A stretch of 64,000 nucleotides of DNA from Sediminibacterium roseum (GTDB lineage Bacteria > Bacteroidota > Bacteroidia > Chitinophagales > Chitinophagaceae), in contig NZ_JAACJS010000012.1 in the NCBI RefSeq assembly GCF_009939005.1, positions 310,001 to 374,000 of the forward strand, written 5' to 3'. Under the pieces are notes generated by a model that worked only from the letters and a program-made list of their open reading frames with translations, was not told the origin of the DNA and did not search any database. Both the position numbers and the translations under genes were made by a program. This document shows, one piece after another, positions 43,138 through 53,034 of this stretch. Positions within the stretch are counted from its first letter, which is position 1. Each line of letters opens with the position of its first letter.

Positions 43138-44922
43138 TCAATCCAATTTCAATACGGCCAGAAAAGCTTCCTGCGGAATCTCCACATTACCGATCTGCCT
43201 CATGCGTTTCTTACCTTCTTTTTGTTTCTCGAGCAGTTTGCGTTTACGTGATATATCGCCGCCATAACATTTCGCAGTAACATCTTTGCGCATGGCGCTT
43301 ATGTTTTCGCGGGCGATCACTTTGGCGCCGATGGCGGCCTGGATCGCGATCTGGAACTGCTGGCGTGGCAGGAGTTCTTTCAGTTTTTCGCAGAGTTTTC
43401 TACCAAAATCTTCAGAGCGTGCACGGTGAATCAGGGCGCTCAGTGCATCTACTTTTTCAGCGTTGAGAAGGATATCCATTTTAACGATATCTGCCTGGCG
43501 GTAATCGATCGGCGTGTAATCGAACGATGCATAACCGCGTGTCTGGCTCTTGAGTTTATCGTAAAAATCAAATACGATTTCGGTAAGCGGCATTTCGAAG
43601 ATCAGTTCAACGCGGGTAGGCGTTAAATAGCTCTGGGCCACGAGGATGCCACGTTTGCCAAGACAGAGCGTCATGATGTTGCCAATGTAATCGGGCTGGG
43701 TGATAATCTGGGCCTTGATGAACGGCTCTTCGATCTTGGCGATCTTCACCGGGTCGGGCATTTCAGCGGGGTTATTCACGATGATCTTCTCACCGCGCGT
43801 GGTGTAGGCGATAAAACTTACGTTCGGAACGGTCGTGATTACCGTCTGGTTGAACTCCCGCTCGAGTCGTTCCTGGATGATCTCCATGTGCAGCAATCCA
43901 AGGAACCCGCATCGGAAACCAAAACCCAGTGCCTGCGAGGTCTCCAGTTCAAATACGAGCGATGCATCGTTCAGCTGGAGCTTGCCCATGCATTCGCGGA
44001 GCACTTCGAAATCATCGGTATTTACGGGGTATATACCCGCAAATACCATCGGCTTTACTTCTTCGAAGCCGTGGATCATCTCACCGGGATTGCTCGCCAG
44101 CGTGATGGTATCCCCTACTTTAACTTCTTTCGCATTTTTGATACCGGTGATGATATAACCCACATCTCCGGCGCGCACTTCGTCTTTCGGCGTCATGTTC
44201 AGTTTGAGTACCCCCACTTCATCCGCGAAATAATCGGCTCCGGAGGCAACAAAACGGATCTTGTCGCCTTTGCGCAGCACGCCGTTCAGGATCCGGTAAT
44301 AAACGATGATGCCCCTGAAGCTGTTGAATACGCTGTCGAAGATCAACGCCTGCAAAGGCGCGTCGTAGTTTCCAACCGGTGCGGGAATGCGTTCTATGAT
44401 CGCCTGTAAAATATCTTCAATACCAATCCCCGATTTACCGCTCGCCAGGACGATCTCTTCCGGTTTACAGCCGATGAGGTCAACGATCTGGTCGGTCACC
44501 TCGGGAATTTTCGCTCCATCCATATCGATCTTGTTGATCACCGGGATGATTTCAAGATCATTGTCAATTGCAAGGTATAAGTTACTGATTGTCTGCGCCT
44601 GGATGCCTTGTGAGGCATCTACCAGCAACAGCGCCCCTTCACATGCCGCAAGGGCGCGGCTTACTTCGTAGCTGAAATCGACGTGACCGGGGGTATCGAT
44701 CAGGTTCAACACGTATTCCTCCCCTTTAAAAACATAGTTGATCTGGATGGCGTGGCTCTTGATGGTGATCCCTTTCTCCCGTTCCAGGTCCATATCATCC
44801 AGCACCTGGTTCATCATATCGCGGTCGCCAATGGTCTTGGTATGTTCCAGGAGCCTGTCGGCCAACGTACTCTTACCATGGTCGATGTGCGCAATGATGC
44901 AAAAATTCCTGATATTTTTCAT
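43138..44922 (-). CDS. lepA: Elongation factor 4 (LepA), ribosome back-translocase GTPase
   Basis: 594 aa, normal length. GTPase motifs [22 protein letters not shown] and INKIDM; EF-G-like domains II, III and V, and the C-terminal domain specific to LepA with [11 protein letters not shown] and [17 protein letters not shown] near the end. It binds stalled ribosomes in the cytosol. A -7 box TATCTTTG lies 11 bp upstream. Single gene. Confidence 0.97.
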   Translation of the reverse strand: MKNIRNFCIIAHIDHGKSTLADRLLEHTKTIGDRDMMNQVLDDMDLEREKGITIKSHAIQINYVFKGEEYVLNLIDTPGHVDFSYEVSRALAACEGALLLVDASQGIQAQTISNLYLAIDNDLEIIPVINKIDMDGAKIPEVTDQIVDLIGCKPEEIVLASGKSGIGIEDILQAIIERIPAPVGNYDAPLQALIFDSVFNSFRGIIVYYRILNGVLRKGDKIRFVASGADYFADEVGVLKLNMTPKDEVRAGDVGYIITGIKNAKEVKVGDTITLASNPGEMIHGFEEVKPMVFAGIYPVNTDDFEVLRECMGKLQLNDASLVFELETSQALGFGFRCGFLGLLHMEIIQERLEREFNQTVITTVPNVSFIAYTTRGEKIIVNNPAEMPDPVKIAKIEEPFIKAQIITQPDYIGNIMTLCLGKRGILVAQSYLTPTRVELIFEMPLTEIVFDFYDKLKSQTRGYASFDYTPIDYRQADIVKMDILLNAEKVDALSALIHRARSEDFGRKLCEKLKELLPRQQFQIAIQAAIGAKVIARENISAMRKDVTAKCYGGDISRKRKLLEKQKEGKKRMRQIGNVEIPQEAFLAVLKLD

Positions 44923-44932
44923 AATGTGGCGG

Positions 44933-44940
44933 CAAAGATA
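44933..44940 (-). promoter_or_regulatory. Bacteroidota -7 box of lepA
   Basis: TATCTTTG on the minus strand, matching TAnnTTTG, 10 bp before the lepA ATG; implies a short leader. Confidence 0.6.
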
Positions 44941-45132
44941 AGCGTCAGGTACGAGGTTATAAGATACGGCATGCTAAATTTTGCATTCATCTCACCGAAC
45001 CGTTGTTCTTTCCTGTTCATTTCGGTCTTTCGGCCGATCCACCGCTGTTTTGGCTAAAATCCGGGCCGCAACGAGCCGTTTGCGTGCGTAATCTGTTACA
45101 TTTACCATCCACACAAACTACCAGTTGCTATT

Positions 45133-46101
45133 ATGGCTATCAAAGATCCCAACGCGAGGGCGCAGGTCAATAACGAGACCGGCCTGGGTACCAATACGGC
45201 TTTAAACGGCGGGCGTTTCTTTAACAAAGACGGTGTTCCCAATATCGAGATCCGCGGCCTTTCATTGCTGCGCCGGCTCAACATTTACCATTCGTTGCTG
45301 TCTATGTCGCGCTGGCGTTTCCTGGCCGCGATCCTTGTGTTTTTTGTTACCGTGAATTTGATTTTCGCCGGGCTTTATCTCTGGATTGGCATCGACCACC
45401 TGGGCGGTATGGTGGCCAGCAGCGCCTCCGAACAGTTTGGCGAGGCCTTCTTCTTCAGTGCGCAGACCTTTACAACGGTTGGTTATGGAAGGATCAACCC
45501 GATCGGTTTTGCAGCCAGCCTCGCCGCATCGATGGAGGCGCTGATCGGGCTGATGAGTTTTGCGCTGGTAACAGGACTGCTGTACGGCCGATTCGCAAGA
45601 CCCCGCGCATTTATCCGGTACAGTAAAAATGCATTGTTCGTGCCTTTCAGGGATGGCGTTGCGTTGATGTTCCGCATCGTTCCCTATACAAAAAACTATC
45701 TCATCAATGTAGAGGCCAAAGTAACGGTTGCACTGCGGGTGGCCGATGAGGGCGGGCAACGCAAGAACAGGTTTTTCAATGCGCCGCTGGATATTTCAAA
45801 AGCAAATACCCTCACCTCGAACTGGACACTGGTGCACATGATCAACGAAGAAAGCCCGCTGTACGGTTTGACCAAAAAAGACATCGACGACGCACAGACT
45901 GAATTGTTCGTTTTTGTACAGGGCTTTGACGAAAGTTTTTCCAATACGGTGGTGTCGCGTTCATCGTACACCTATGAAGATTTTGTGTATGGTGCCAGGT
46001 TCAAGGGCATGTACCACCCCAATGAACGCGGAACGGGAACGATCCTGCACCTGGATCAGCTGGATGAATACGTGGAGGCAGAGCTGCCCGTATCCTATTA
46101 A
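45133..46101 (+). CDS. Inward-rectifier-type potassium channel (KirBac-like)
   Basis: 322 aa. Two membrane helices (about 62-84 and 128-152) with a pore loop carrying the selectivity filter TVGYG at 115-119. A long cytosolic C-terminal beta domain follows, as in the Kir family (SFALVTGLLYGRFARPRAF linker; EARVTVALRV-like strands; NWTLVHMINEESPLYG is the conserved segment). The tetrameric channel sits in the cytoplasmic membrane. Single gene, convergent with tpiA. Confidence 0.95.
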   Translation: MAIKDPNARAQVNNETGLGTNTALNGGRFFNKDGVPNIEIRGLSLLRRLNIYHSLLSMSRWRFLAAILVFFVTVNLIFAGLYLWIGIDHLGGMVASSASEQFGEAFFFSAQTFTTVGYGRINPIGFAASLAASMEALIGLMSFALVTGLLYGRFARPRAFIRYSKNALFVPFRDGVALMFRIVPYTKNYLINVEAKVTVALRVADEGGQRKNRFFNAPLDISKANTLTSNWTLVHMINEESPLYGLTKKDIDDAQTELFVFVQGFDESFSNTVVSRSSYTYEDFVYGARFKGMYHPNERGTGTILHLDQLDEYVEAELPVSY

Positions 46102-46113
46102 AGAATAAAGAAA

Positions 46114-46166
46114 CTTGTGACCGAAAATTTCGACTAAAGATCCCTTCCAGCATTTTCGGCCACAAG
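46114..46166. terminator. Bidirectional terminator-like hairpin
   Basis: 15-base arms (46114-46128 and 46152-46166) pair with one mismatch, with the A/T-rich end innermost and no long T-run. It lies between the convergent channel and tpiA genes. Confidence 0.6.
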
Positions 46167-46177
46167 CTTCTGCAACG

Positions 46178-46939
46178 TTATTTCAACGCACCGATGATCG
46201 CAACGAACTCATCAACAACCAATGAGGCGCCGCCTACCAGTCCACCGTCAACATCCGGCTGAGAAAAGATCTCAGCGGCATTGGCGGCTTTAACGCTTCC
46301 GCCATAGAGGATAGAAATATTTGCCGCTACGCCGCTGCCGTATTTCACGGCCAGCTGTTCGCGTATGAAGGCGTGCATTTCCTGTGCCTGCTCACTCGTG
46401 GCCGTTTTACCAGTGCCGATGGCCCAGATGGGTTCATAGGCGATCACAACCTGCTGCACCTGCTCCGCAGACAAATGAAACAGCGATTCTTCCAGTTGTT
46501 TGGCCACGTATTCGTTCTGCGTGTTTGCCTCGCGTATGTTCAGCGGTTCGCCGCAGCAAAAGATCGGGTGGATATTGTATTCAAGGCAGATGTTCAACTT
46601 TTCCGCGAGCAACTGATTGCTTTCCTGGAAATATTCCCTGCGTTCTGAATGCCCCAGTACTACGTATTTTACGCCGAGCGATTGCAACATCTCTACCGAT
46701 GTTTCCCCTGTGTAGGCACCGTTCTTTTTGCTGTAACAGTTTTGCGCGGCAACGAACATACTTTCCTTACCTGCAATTTTGTGTTGCGCCATTTGGATAT
46801 AAGGTGCAGGAACGGCAAAGATGGCCTGCTGGTCCTCCTTCAGGTTTTGTTGCTTTGCGATGATCCCCTCCAACAAAGCCGCGCCTTGTTCGATCGTCAA
46901 ATTCATTTTCCAGTTTGCTGCTGCGATCTGTTTTCTCAT
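46178..46939 (-). CDS. tpiA: Triosephosphate isomerase
   Basis: 253 aa. N-terminal IAAANWKMN with the catalytic Lys, LGHSERRE with the catalytic His, and AYEPIWAIGTG with the catalytic Glu and loop 6; ILYGGSVKAANA at the C-terminal phosphate site. Cytosolic glycolytic enzyme. It follows the DUF4177 gene by one base, so both are one transcript. Confidence 0.97.
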   Translation of the reverse strand: MRKQIAAANWKMNLTIEQGAALLEGIIAKQQNLKEDQQAIFAVPAPYIQMAQHKIAGKESMFVAAQNCYSKKNGAYTGETSVEMLQSLGVKYVVLGHSERREYFQESNQLLAEKLNICLEYNIHPIFCCGEPLNIREANTQNEYVAKQLEESLFHLSAEQVQQVVIAYEPIWAIGTGKTATSEQAQEMHAFIREQLAVKYGSGVAANISILYGGSVKAANAAEIFSQPDVDGGLVGGASLVVDEFVAIIGALK

Positions 46940-46940
46940 A

Positions 46941-47135
46941 TTAGTTGATTTCTTTTTTCAGAATAATAAAGCGGTCCTTGCTCGACATATCCGTAGCCGG
47001 CGGCGAAACCGTGACCACTTCCCACCCCTCTTTCCCAAGGTCGTTCAAAGTATTCAGCAACAGGTCCTCATCGATCTTCCCGGTCCAAACACTTTTTACC
47101 GGTACTGTAACGATCTTATACTCGAACTTTTTCAT
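46941..47135 (-). CDS. DUF4177-like small protein
   Basis: 64 aa from ATG 47135; the frame is open further upstream but that part lies inside the GlmU-like gene. MKKFEYKIVTVP and LNDLGKEGWEVVTVSP are the marks of the DUF4177 family of small cytosolic proteins of unknown function. It is placed between the GlmU-like gene and tpiA, with its own -7 box at 47152-47159, and is co-transcribed with tpiA. Confidence 0.8.
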   Translation of the reverse strand: MKKFEYKIVTVPVKSVWTGKIDEDLLLNTLNDLGKEGWEVVTVSPPATDMSSKDRFIILKKEIN

Positions 47136-47137
47136 GT

Positions 47138-48295
47138 TTATGTATTTGCGGCAAATATAGATTTCAGAACCGAGGTTTCGGCCGCTGAAAGCGAATGGCC
47201 CTTTAATTTTTTCCAGTTGTTGATATCGTTCAGCGCTTTGTCGAACTCGTACTCCGTTCCCGTTACACCCCACCTGAAATTGGCCACGATGGTTGGCAGC
47301 AACCCTGCCCCGAACACATTGCTCGCAACACCGATCACCGTTCCGGTATTGATCGAGGAATTGATCGCCGCGCGCGAATAATCGCCCATCACCACACCGC
47401 ATTTTTGCCCGGCAGAGAGGTATTGTTTCTGGTGATGGCTCCAGACCTTAACATCCCCGGCTGTGTTTTTCAGGTTGCTGTTTGAGCTTCCTGCACCAAA
47501 ATTGCACCACTCGCCTACCACCGAATCGCCGAGGTAACCATCGTGGGCCTTGTTGCTGTATCCCATCATCACACTGTTCTTGATCTCCCCGCCACCCATG
47601 CACGATGGCCCCAGTGTAGTGGCGCCGTATACACGGCTGTTGAGTTTGAGCACAGAGTTTTCGCCCATCGAAAACGGCCCGCGTATGGCGCTGCCTTCCA
47701 TTACCTCCGCGTTTTTGCCAATGTATATCGGCCCGGCGGATGCATTGAGCGTGCAGAACTGCAGCCTGGCGCCTTCTTCAATAAAAATATTTTCGGCATG
47801 CAACACATTCACCGTTGGCGGGATGGGTTGCGATGTTCTGCCCTTTGTAACCAACGCAAAATCGTTGCGGATCATTTCGTCGTTCCACTGCATCAACTGC
47901 CAGGGGTAACGGATCCTTTTTTGGTCTGCTGCCTGTATTGTCTTTTGATAGGATCCAGGACTGGGATCGAATGCCCCATGTGCCACTTTTGTTCTCGCCG
48001 CTATGAGACCGTTGCCATCGGCAATGCAGCTTTCTCCTGTGAGTTCAAGCACCTGTTTTACCAGTGGCCCGTCTGCAACAACCGCCGCATCTATCCATAG
48101 ATGTTCTTCTTCCGGGAAATGGCTGTAGAGCGCCTGGAGATCGTCCGTTGTATGAACGAAAACTGCTTGTCCTGAAACCCGCTCCCATCTTTCTTTTATC
48201 GTTAGAATTCCAAAGCGCAACCCCGCTACGGCCCTTGTATAAGTGAGGGGAAAAAGGTTGTCGCGTTCCTTGTTGTCGAATAATACGATCGCCAT
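47138..48295 (-). CDS. Alternative GlmU-type sugar nucleotidyltransferase/acetyltransferase
   Basis: 385 aa. The N-terminal part (MAIVLFDNKERDNLFPLTYTRAVAGLRFG) is the diverged nucleotidyltransferase domain of the Bacteroidota GlmU family, lacking the usual GxGTRM loop. The C-terminal half is a left-handed beta helix of hexapeptide repeats (IYIGKNAEVMEGSAIRGP and the following VYGATTLGP; IKNSVMMGYSNKAHDGYLGDS), ending in an acetyltransferase-like region. The family is thought to make UDP-GlcNAc in bacteria without standard GlmU; I cannot confirm activity. Confidence 0.88.
   Translation of the reverse strand: MAIVLFDNKERDNLFPLTYTRAVAGLRFGILTIKERWERVSGQAVFVHTTDDLQALYSHFPEEEHLWIDAAVVADGPLVKQVLELTGESCIADGNGLIAARTKVAHGAFDPSPGSYQKTIQAADQKRIRYPWQLMQWNDEMIRNDFALVTKGRTSQPIPPTVNVLHAENIFIEEGARLQFCTLNASAGPIYIGKNAEVMEGSAIRGPFSMGENSVLKLNSRVYGATTLGPSCMGGGEIKNSVMMGYSNKAHDGYLGDSVVGEWCNFGAGSSNSNLKNTAGDVKVWSHHQKQYLSAGQKCGVVMGDYSRAAINSSINTGTVIGVASNVFGAGLLPTIVANFRWGVTGTEYEFDKALNDINNWKKLKGHSLSAAETSVLKSIFAANT
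47152..47159 (-). promoter_or_regulatory. Bacteroidota -7 box before the DUF4177-tpiA unit
   Basis: TATATTTG on the minus strand, inside the end of the GlmU-like gene and 16 bp before the DUF4177 start. Confidence 0.6.
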
Positions 48296-48528
48296 GGGGC
48301 GAAGATACGAACCACCCGGGCTTTACGGTGTAAATTCGGTTGGGTCGCCTGCTAACATCATTGCGGTTGTGGCCCGAAGCCGATCAACTGAATTTCGCTA
48401 TTCATTACCAGATCTTGACCATTCATTATCGCCTTCCGTTAAATTCCTGCTATCGACAATCACTGCCTCCCGCAGGCCATTACCGATCCCCCAAAACTTC
48501 TTAACTTGCGCACTCAAAAACATTCCCT

Positions 48529-50160
48529 ATGAGTCTTGGATATTTCTCCTACCCTTTACCGGCCAATGAACCCGTTCTGCAATATGCACCGGGCAGTACT
48601 GAAAGAGCAGCGCTCAAAAAGACCCTGGCCGAACTGAAAAAGAAACCGATCGAAATACCGATGTATATCGGCGGCAAAGCAGTTAAGACCGGTAAGAAGG
48701 TAGAGATCCGTCCCCCGCACGAATTGTCACATACCCTCGGCTATTTTCACGCAGGCGAGGAGAAACACGTTCACCAGGCGATCGATGCCGCATTGAAAGC
48801 GAAAGACGCATGGGCGGCCATGAGTTGGGAAAACAGGGCGCACATCTTCCTGAAAGCGGCCGACCTGATGGCCACCAAGTACCGTTTCCACATGAACGGA
48901 ACCACGATGCTCGGCCAAAGTAAAAACGCCTTCCAGGCGGAAATCGACAGCGCCTGCGAACTGATCGATTTTTTACGGTTCAATGTTCACTTCCTGAGTG
49001 AGATCTATAAACAGCAACCCATCTCTTCACCCGGCATGCACAACCGCATGGAATGGCGCCCGCTCGAGGGTTTTGTGCTCGCGGTTACACCATTCAACTT
49101 TACGGCCATCGGCGGCAACCTTCCTACATCGGCTGCGATGTGCGGTAACGTAGTGGTTTGGAAACCTGCCAACACACAGATCTATTCTGCACAGATGACG
49201 ATGCGCATTCTCAAGGAAGCCGGCCTTCCCGACGGCGTAATCAACCTGATCTATGTAGATGGCCCAACCATCGGCAAAGTATGTTTCTCGCACCGCGATT
49301 TTGCAGGTGTGCATTTTACCGGATCAACAGGCGTATTCAACAACATGTGGAAAGTGATTGGCGAGAACGTGGCCAAATACCGCTCCTATCCAAGGATCGT
49401 GGGAGAAACCGGCGGAAAGGATTTTGTTGTGGCACACAAAAGCGCAAATGTGGATGCGGTGGTTACTGCATTGGCAAGGGGTGCGTTTGAGTTCCAGGGA
49501 CAAAAATGTTCTGCCGCATCACGCGCCTACATCCCAAGCAATATCGCGGATGAAGTGAAAACAAAACTGGTGGCCGCCATCAAATCCATGAAAATGGGAA
49601 CGGTAGAAGACTTCACCAATTTTGTGAATGCGGTCATAGACGAGAAAGCATTCAACAGCATCACCCGCTACATAGACAACGCGAAAAAAGACAAGAAAGC
49701 AAGCATACTGGTTGGCGGAAACTACAGCAAGAAAGAAGGTTACTTTATCGAACCAACCGTTATCGAAACCAGGGATCCGAAATACGTAACCATGTGCGAA
49801 GAGATCTTCGGGCCGGTGCTTACGCTGCATGTGTACGATGCGGAGAAATTTGAAGAGACACTTGCGCTGGTAGACAGCACATCGCCGTATGCATTAACAG
49901 GCGCCATCCTCTCGCAAGACCGGGAAGCGGTGGAACTTGCAACCAATAAGCTGCGTAATGCCGCAGGTAATTTCTACATCAACGACAAACCAACCGGCGC
50001 CGTAGTGGGCCAGCAGCCTTTTGGCGGCGCCCGCGGTTCGGGAACGAACGATAAGGCCGGCAGCATGATCAACCTCTACCGCTGGCTCAGCGCGAGAACC
50101 ATCAAAGAAACCTACAATCCGCCGGTGGATTACAGGTATGCGTTTTTGGGAGAAGCTTAA
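48529..50160 (+). CDS. pruA: L-glutamate gamma-semialdehyde dehydrogenase (1-pyrroline-5-carboxylate dehydrogenase)
   Basis: 543 aa, the length of the stand-alone eukaryote-type enzyme. ALDH fold with AVTPFNFTAIGGNLP, GSTGVFNNM near the NAD site, GETGGKDF with the general-base Glu and FQGQKCSAASR with the catalytic Cys. It oxidises glutamate semialdehyde to glutamate, the last step of proline use. Proline dehydrogenase is not adjacent. The gene has a strong terminator after it. Confidence 0.95.
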   Translation: MSLGYFSYPLPANEPVLQYAPGSTERAALKKTLAELKKKPIEIPMYIGGKAVKTGKKVEIRPPHELSHTLGYFHAGEEKHVHQAIDAALKAKDAWAAMSWENRAHIFLKAADLMATKYRFHMNGTTMLGQSKNAFQAEIDSACELIDFLRFNVHFLSEIYKQQPISSPGMHNRMEWRPLEGFVLAVTPFNFTAIGGNLPTSAAMCGNVVVWKPANTQIYSAQMTMRILKEAGLPDGVINLIYVDGPTIGKVCFSHRDFAGVHFTGSTGVFNNMWKVIGENVAKYRSYPRIVGETGGKDFVVAHKSANVDAVVTALARGAFEFQGQKCSAASRAYIPSNIADEVKTKLVAAIKSMKMGTVEDFTNFVNAVIDEKAFNSITRYIDNAKKDKKASILVGGNYSKKEGYFIEPTVIETRDPKYVTMCEEIFGPVLTLHVYDAEKFEETLALVDSTSPYALTGAILSQDREAVELATNKLRNAAGNFYINDKPTGAVVGQQPFGGARGSGTNDKAGSMINLYRWLSARTIKETYNPPVDYRYAFLGEA

Positions 50161-50189
50161 GTAGCTGACAGATACAGGATCCTATACAA

Positions 50190-50229
50190 AAAAAGAGAGG
50201 AGCAAGATGATCTTGCTCCTCTCTTTTTT
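50190..50229. terminator. Strong bidirectional terminator
   Basis: 18 base pairs (AAAAAGAGAGGAGCAAGA with its complement), 3-base loop, A-run on the left and T-run on the right. It serves pruA and the convergent thioredoxin-family gene. Confidence 0.92.
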
Positions 50230-50275
50230 ATCTGCATGAAATCTAATCGTTGTTAAAACGAAGGCTCGAAGAAAG

Positions 50276-51706
50276 CTATTCTTCCGTCCATGTCTTCTCT
50301 CCTCTCTTCATTTTGTCCAGTGTTTCCTGGAGAGACTTTTTAGAAGCGGCGTCGGTAGTAAGCTCGATGGCTTTTCCCTGTACTTCGATCGCTTCTTTGG
50401 TTTTGCCGAGTTTGTGCAGGATGTTGGCATAGGTATCCATGAACATCGGGTTCTTGTTTTCTGCAAAAGAACGTTTGCTCCAGTCGAGCGCCTGTGTTAC
50501 ACAGGTCATGTCTTTACAGTTTTCAAAAACAGTCCATGCATACGTGTTCAATTCTGCCGGTGTGGCTTTAGCGCCGTATTTATTCATGAACGCCACTACT
50601 TCTGTCTGGAAGTTGGGCCAGTCTTTCGTGTTCTGGTAGTAGGTCACTTTCCCTTTCGACACCATCTCATCCGCATTCTTAGGATCCCTGTTGCGCGCGC
50701 CTGCTGCAATGGCATCCCAGTCTACTTTTGTTTTTGCTTCCGCCGCTTTTGCCATTGGTGTATATACTTCCTGGCTGTACACCATATTGTAAACGGTCTT
50801 ATTCGTCATTTCGGCGATATCGGCCGCAAACTGCGGGTATTTCTGGCTGGCGCTTGCGATCAGCGGTGCGGCATCGGGAGCCTTTGTTCTGTCGGCCGCC
50901 AGTTTGCGGATGCCCGGGTTGATCTCTTCCGCGGCAATAATGCTCAGTACTTTTGCTTTCGATTTTCCCTCACCGATCAACGCATCGATCTTGGCCGGGT
51001 TGTTCAGCATCAGCGCAAAACCTTTGTCTTTTGAAGTAGTGGTAAACTGCGCAACAAACTGCGCGTTCTCCTTGGAATCGAAATCTGTGAGTCCTGCAAT
51101 GTAATCGCTGGCAATGGTATTGGCCATTTTTGTATCGTATGCCGCCGCTGCCATGGTTGCCATTTTGCGCAGGAACGCAGGGTCTTTCTCCCCGTTCTTA
51201 TAGCGTTTCAGCTGTGTATAATATTGGGTTTCGGGCGATAAGGCTTCTTTTCCTTTGGCGATAAAGAGCGCCGCATCGGGTGTTGCACCAACGCTGCGGT
51301 GAACCACTTCCCCGTTCGGATCAAACATCAGGTAGGTAGGATAAGCATTGATGGCATAGGTCTTCTCAATTTCCTTCATGTCTTTGCGCCAGCTTTGCAC
51401 ACGCGCATCGTCGTTGCCCGTACTGTCGAACTGAACCTTTACGGCCAGGAATTTATCATTGAAGAAATCGCCTGTTTCTTTCAGCGGGAACACATTCTTA
51501 TCCATGTGCTTGCAGGGGCCGCACCAGGTGGTCATGCAATCCATGATGATGAACTTGTTTTCGGCTTTCGCTTTGGCAAGAATCTCCTTCCAGCTACCCT
51601 GTTCAAGCTTCAGTCCAACAGCAGATTCGCCCGCATTGGCTTTCGTGGTAGCCTGGGCCATCCCCAGCAGGGGCAGGAACATCAGCGCCAGCAATATTTT
51701 TTTCAT
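50276..51706 (-). CDS. Secreted thioredoxin-family protein with long C-terminal helical domain
   Basis: 476 aa with a signal peptide (ILLALMFLPLLGMAQA). Residues about 30-150 are a thioredoxin-like domain with TTWCGPCKHMD and a cis-Pro region in INAYPTYLMFD. The remainder (to 476) is helical and TPR-like near the end (KSLQETLDKMKRGEK, TVFENCKDMTCVTQALDWS). Probably periplasmic; the CGPC suggests a reductive or oxidative thiol function. Its partner is unknown. Single gene, convergent to pruA. Confidence 0.9.
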   Translation of the reverse strand: MKKILLALMFLPLLGMAQATTKANAGESAVGLKLEQGSWKEILAKAKAENKFIIMDCMTTWCGPCKHMDKNVFPLKETGDFFNDKFLAVKVQFDSTGNDDARVQSWRKDMKEIEKTYAINAYPTYLMFDPNGEVVHRSVGATPDAALFIAKGKEALSPETQYYTQLKRYKNGEKDPAFLRKMATMAAAAYDTKMANTIASDYIAGLTDFDSKENAQFVAQFTTTSKDKGFALMLNNPAKIDALIGEGKSKAKVLSIIAAEEINPGIRKLAADRTKAPDAAPLIASASQKYPQFAADIAEMTNKTVYNMVYSQEVYTPMAKAAEAKTKVDWDAIAAGARNRDPKNADEMVSKGKVTYYQNTKDWPNFQTEVVAFMNKYGAKATPAELNTYAWTVFENCKDMTCVTQALDWSKRSFAENKNPMFMDTYANILHKLGKTKEAIEVQGKAIELTTDAASKKSLQETLDKMKRGEKTWTEE

Positions 51707-51759
51707 AAGATTGAGGTTTAGAGAGGTAATTTAAAAATAAATCAACAGAATACAAAAGG

Positions 51760-51840
51760 AATTAATAATTAGGAATTAGGAATTCCGTACCTGTAACAGG
51801 TCACCTGCATTTCCTAATTATTAATTCCTAATTCCTAATT
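51760..51840. repeat. Inverted heptamer repeat, copy B
   Basis: Left arm AATTAAT, AATTAGG, AATTAGG, AATT; right arm CCTAATT, ATTAATT, CCTAATT, CCTAATT; 28-bp unique middle. It lies between the thioredoxin-family gene and pdhA. Confidence 0.85.
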
Positions 51841-51949
51841 TCCCACAGTTTTCCACAATAGGCGTTTTTTTGGGCATTTCGGGCATTTTGGGACCAATGT
51901 TAGGGTTTTCCGTTCACGCCGGTATGTTCCATGTTCCATCGCTTTCCCC

Positions 51950-51957
51950 TATATTTG
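51950..51957 (+). promoter_or_regulatory. Bacteroidota -7 box of pdhA
   Basis: TATATTTG, matching TAnnTTTG, 19 bp before the GTG start. Confidence 0.65.
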
Positions 51958-51976
51958 CCCCTCTAAAATTTGAGAA

Positions 51977-52972
51977 GTGGCTACTAAATTTTCAAAAGAA
52001 ACTTATCTCTACTGGTACGAATTGATGCAATTGATCCGCCAGTTTGAGCTGAAAGCTGAAGAAATGTATAAAATGGCCGGTAAGATCCGTGGGTTTTTCC
52101 ACGCTTATGTGGGCCAGGAAGCAATTGCCGCGGGTTGCATGACCGCCACCGGCGCCAACGACCCTTTCATCACCGCCTACCGCGACCATGGTCTCGGGTT
52201 GGCAAAGGGCATGTCGGCCAACTCCTGTATGGCCGAGCTTTACGGAAAAGCGACCGGGTGCTCCAAGGGAAAAGGTGGAAGCATGCACTTCTTCAGTGTT
52301 GAACATAAGTTCTTTGGCGGCCACGGTATTGTTGGTGCGCAGATCGGAACGGGTGCGGGACTGGCATTTGCCGAGAAATACAACGGCACCGATAACGTGG
52401 TGCTTTGTTTCTTTGGCGACGGTGCCGCGCGTCAGGGTATGCTTCATGAAACCTTTAACCTGGCCATGTTGTGGAAACTGCCGGTGATCTTCATCTGCGA
52501 GAACAACAACTACGCCATGGGTACATCCATCGAACGCACCAGCAACGTGGTGGATATTTACAAACTTGCCGATGCATACGATATGCCAGCCGATAAGGTA
52601 GACGGCATGGTTCCCGAACTCGTTCACGAACATGTGGCGCGCGCGGTGAAGCGGGCACGCGAGGGAGACGGCCCTACACTGCTGGAAATGAAAACCTACC
52701 GTTACAAGGGGCACTCAATCTCAGACCCGCAGAAATACAGGTCTAAAGAAGAAGTGGATGAATACAAGGACCAGGATCCGATCACCAAAGTGAGAAATAC
52801 CATCCTTGAGAATAATTTTGGCAGCGAAGCAGACCTCAAAGCCATTGATGACCGCATCAACCAGGTGGTGGAAGAAAGCGTGAAGTTTGCCGAAGAAAGC
52901 CCGTGGCCGGCGGAAGATGAATTGCTGAAAGATGTTTACATGGACCAGAACTACGTATTCGAAAAAGACTAA
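51977..52972 (+). CDS. pdhA: Pyruvate dehydrogenase E1 component, alpha subunit
   Basis: 331 aa with GTG start (MATKFSKETYLYWY). The TPP-binding signature starts at CFFGDGAARQGMLHE and ends at ICENNNYAMG; YRDHGLGLAKG and the phosphorylation-loop-type RYKGHSISDP region also match E1 alpha. It forms the alpha2beta2 E1 of pyruvate dehydrogenase; the beta subunit is not adjacent. It has an approximate 11-bp triplicated sequence just after its stop. Confidence 0.93.
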   Translation: MATKFSKETYLYWYELMQLIRQFELKAEEMYKMAGKIRGFFHAYVGQEAIAAGCMTATGANDPFITAYRDHGLGLAKGMSANSCMAELYGKATGCSKGKGGSMHFFSVEHKFFGGHGIVGAQIGTGAGLAFAEKYNGTDNVVLCFFGDGAARQGMLHETFNLAMLWKLPVIFICENNNYAMGTSIERTSNVVDIYKLADAYDMPADKVDGMVPELVHEHVARAVKRAREGDGPTLLEMKTYRYKGHSISDPQKYRSKEEVDEYKDQDPITKVRNTILENNFGSEADLKAIDDRINQVVEESVKFAEESPWPAEDELLKDVYMDQNYVFEKD

Positions 52973-52973
52973 C

Positions 52974-53006
52974 CCATCATTTTACCATCATTTTACCATC
53001 ATTTTA
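52974..53006. repeat. Three 11-bp direct repeats after pdhA
   Basis: CCATCATTTTA three times, without interruption, between pdhA and the TPR protein gene. Confidence 0.8.
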
Positions 53007-53034
53007 TAAAACAGATTTCTAAAAAATAAAAGTA

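Noticed and set aside
46941..47402. 153-aa version of the DUF4177 protein
   Set aside because: The N-terminal extension lies in the other frame of the GlmU-like gene; the family starts at ATG 47135.
52974..53006. Triple 11-bp repeat after pdhA as regulatory element
   Set aside because: Short, AT-rich and probably slippage; recorded as a repeat but not as a finding.
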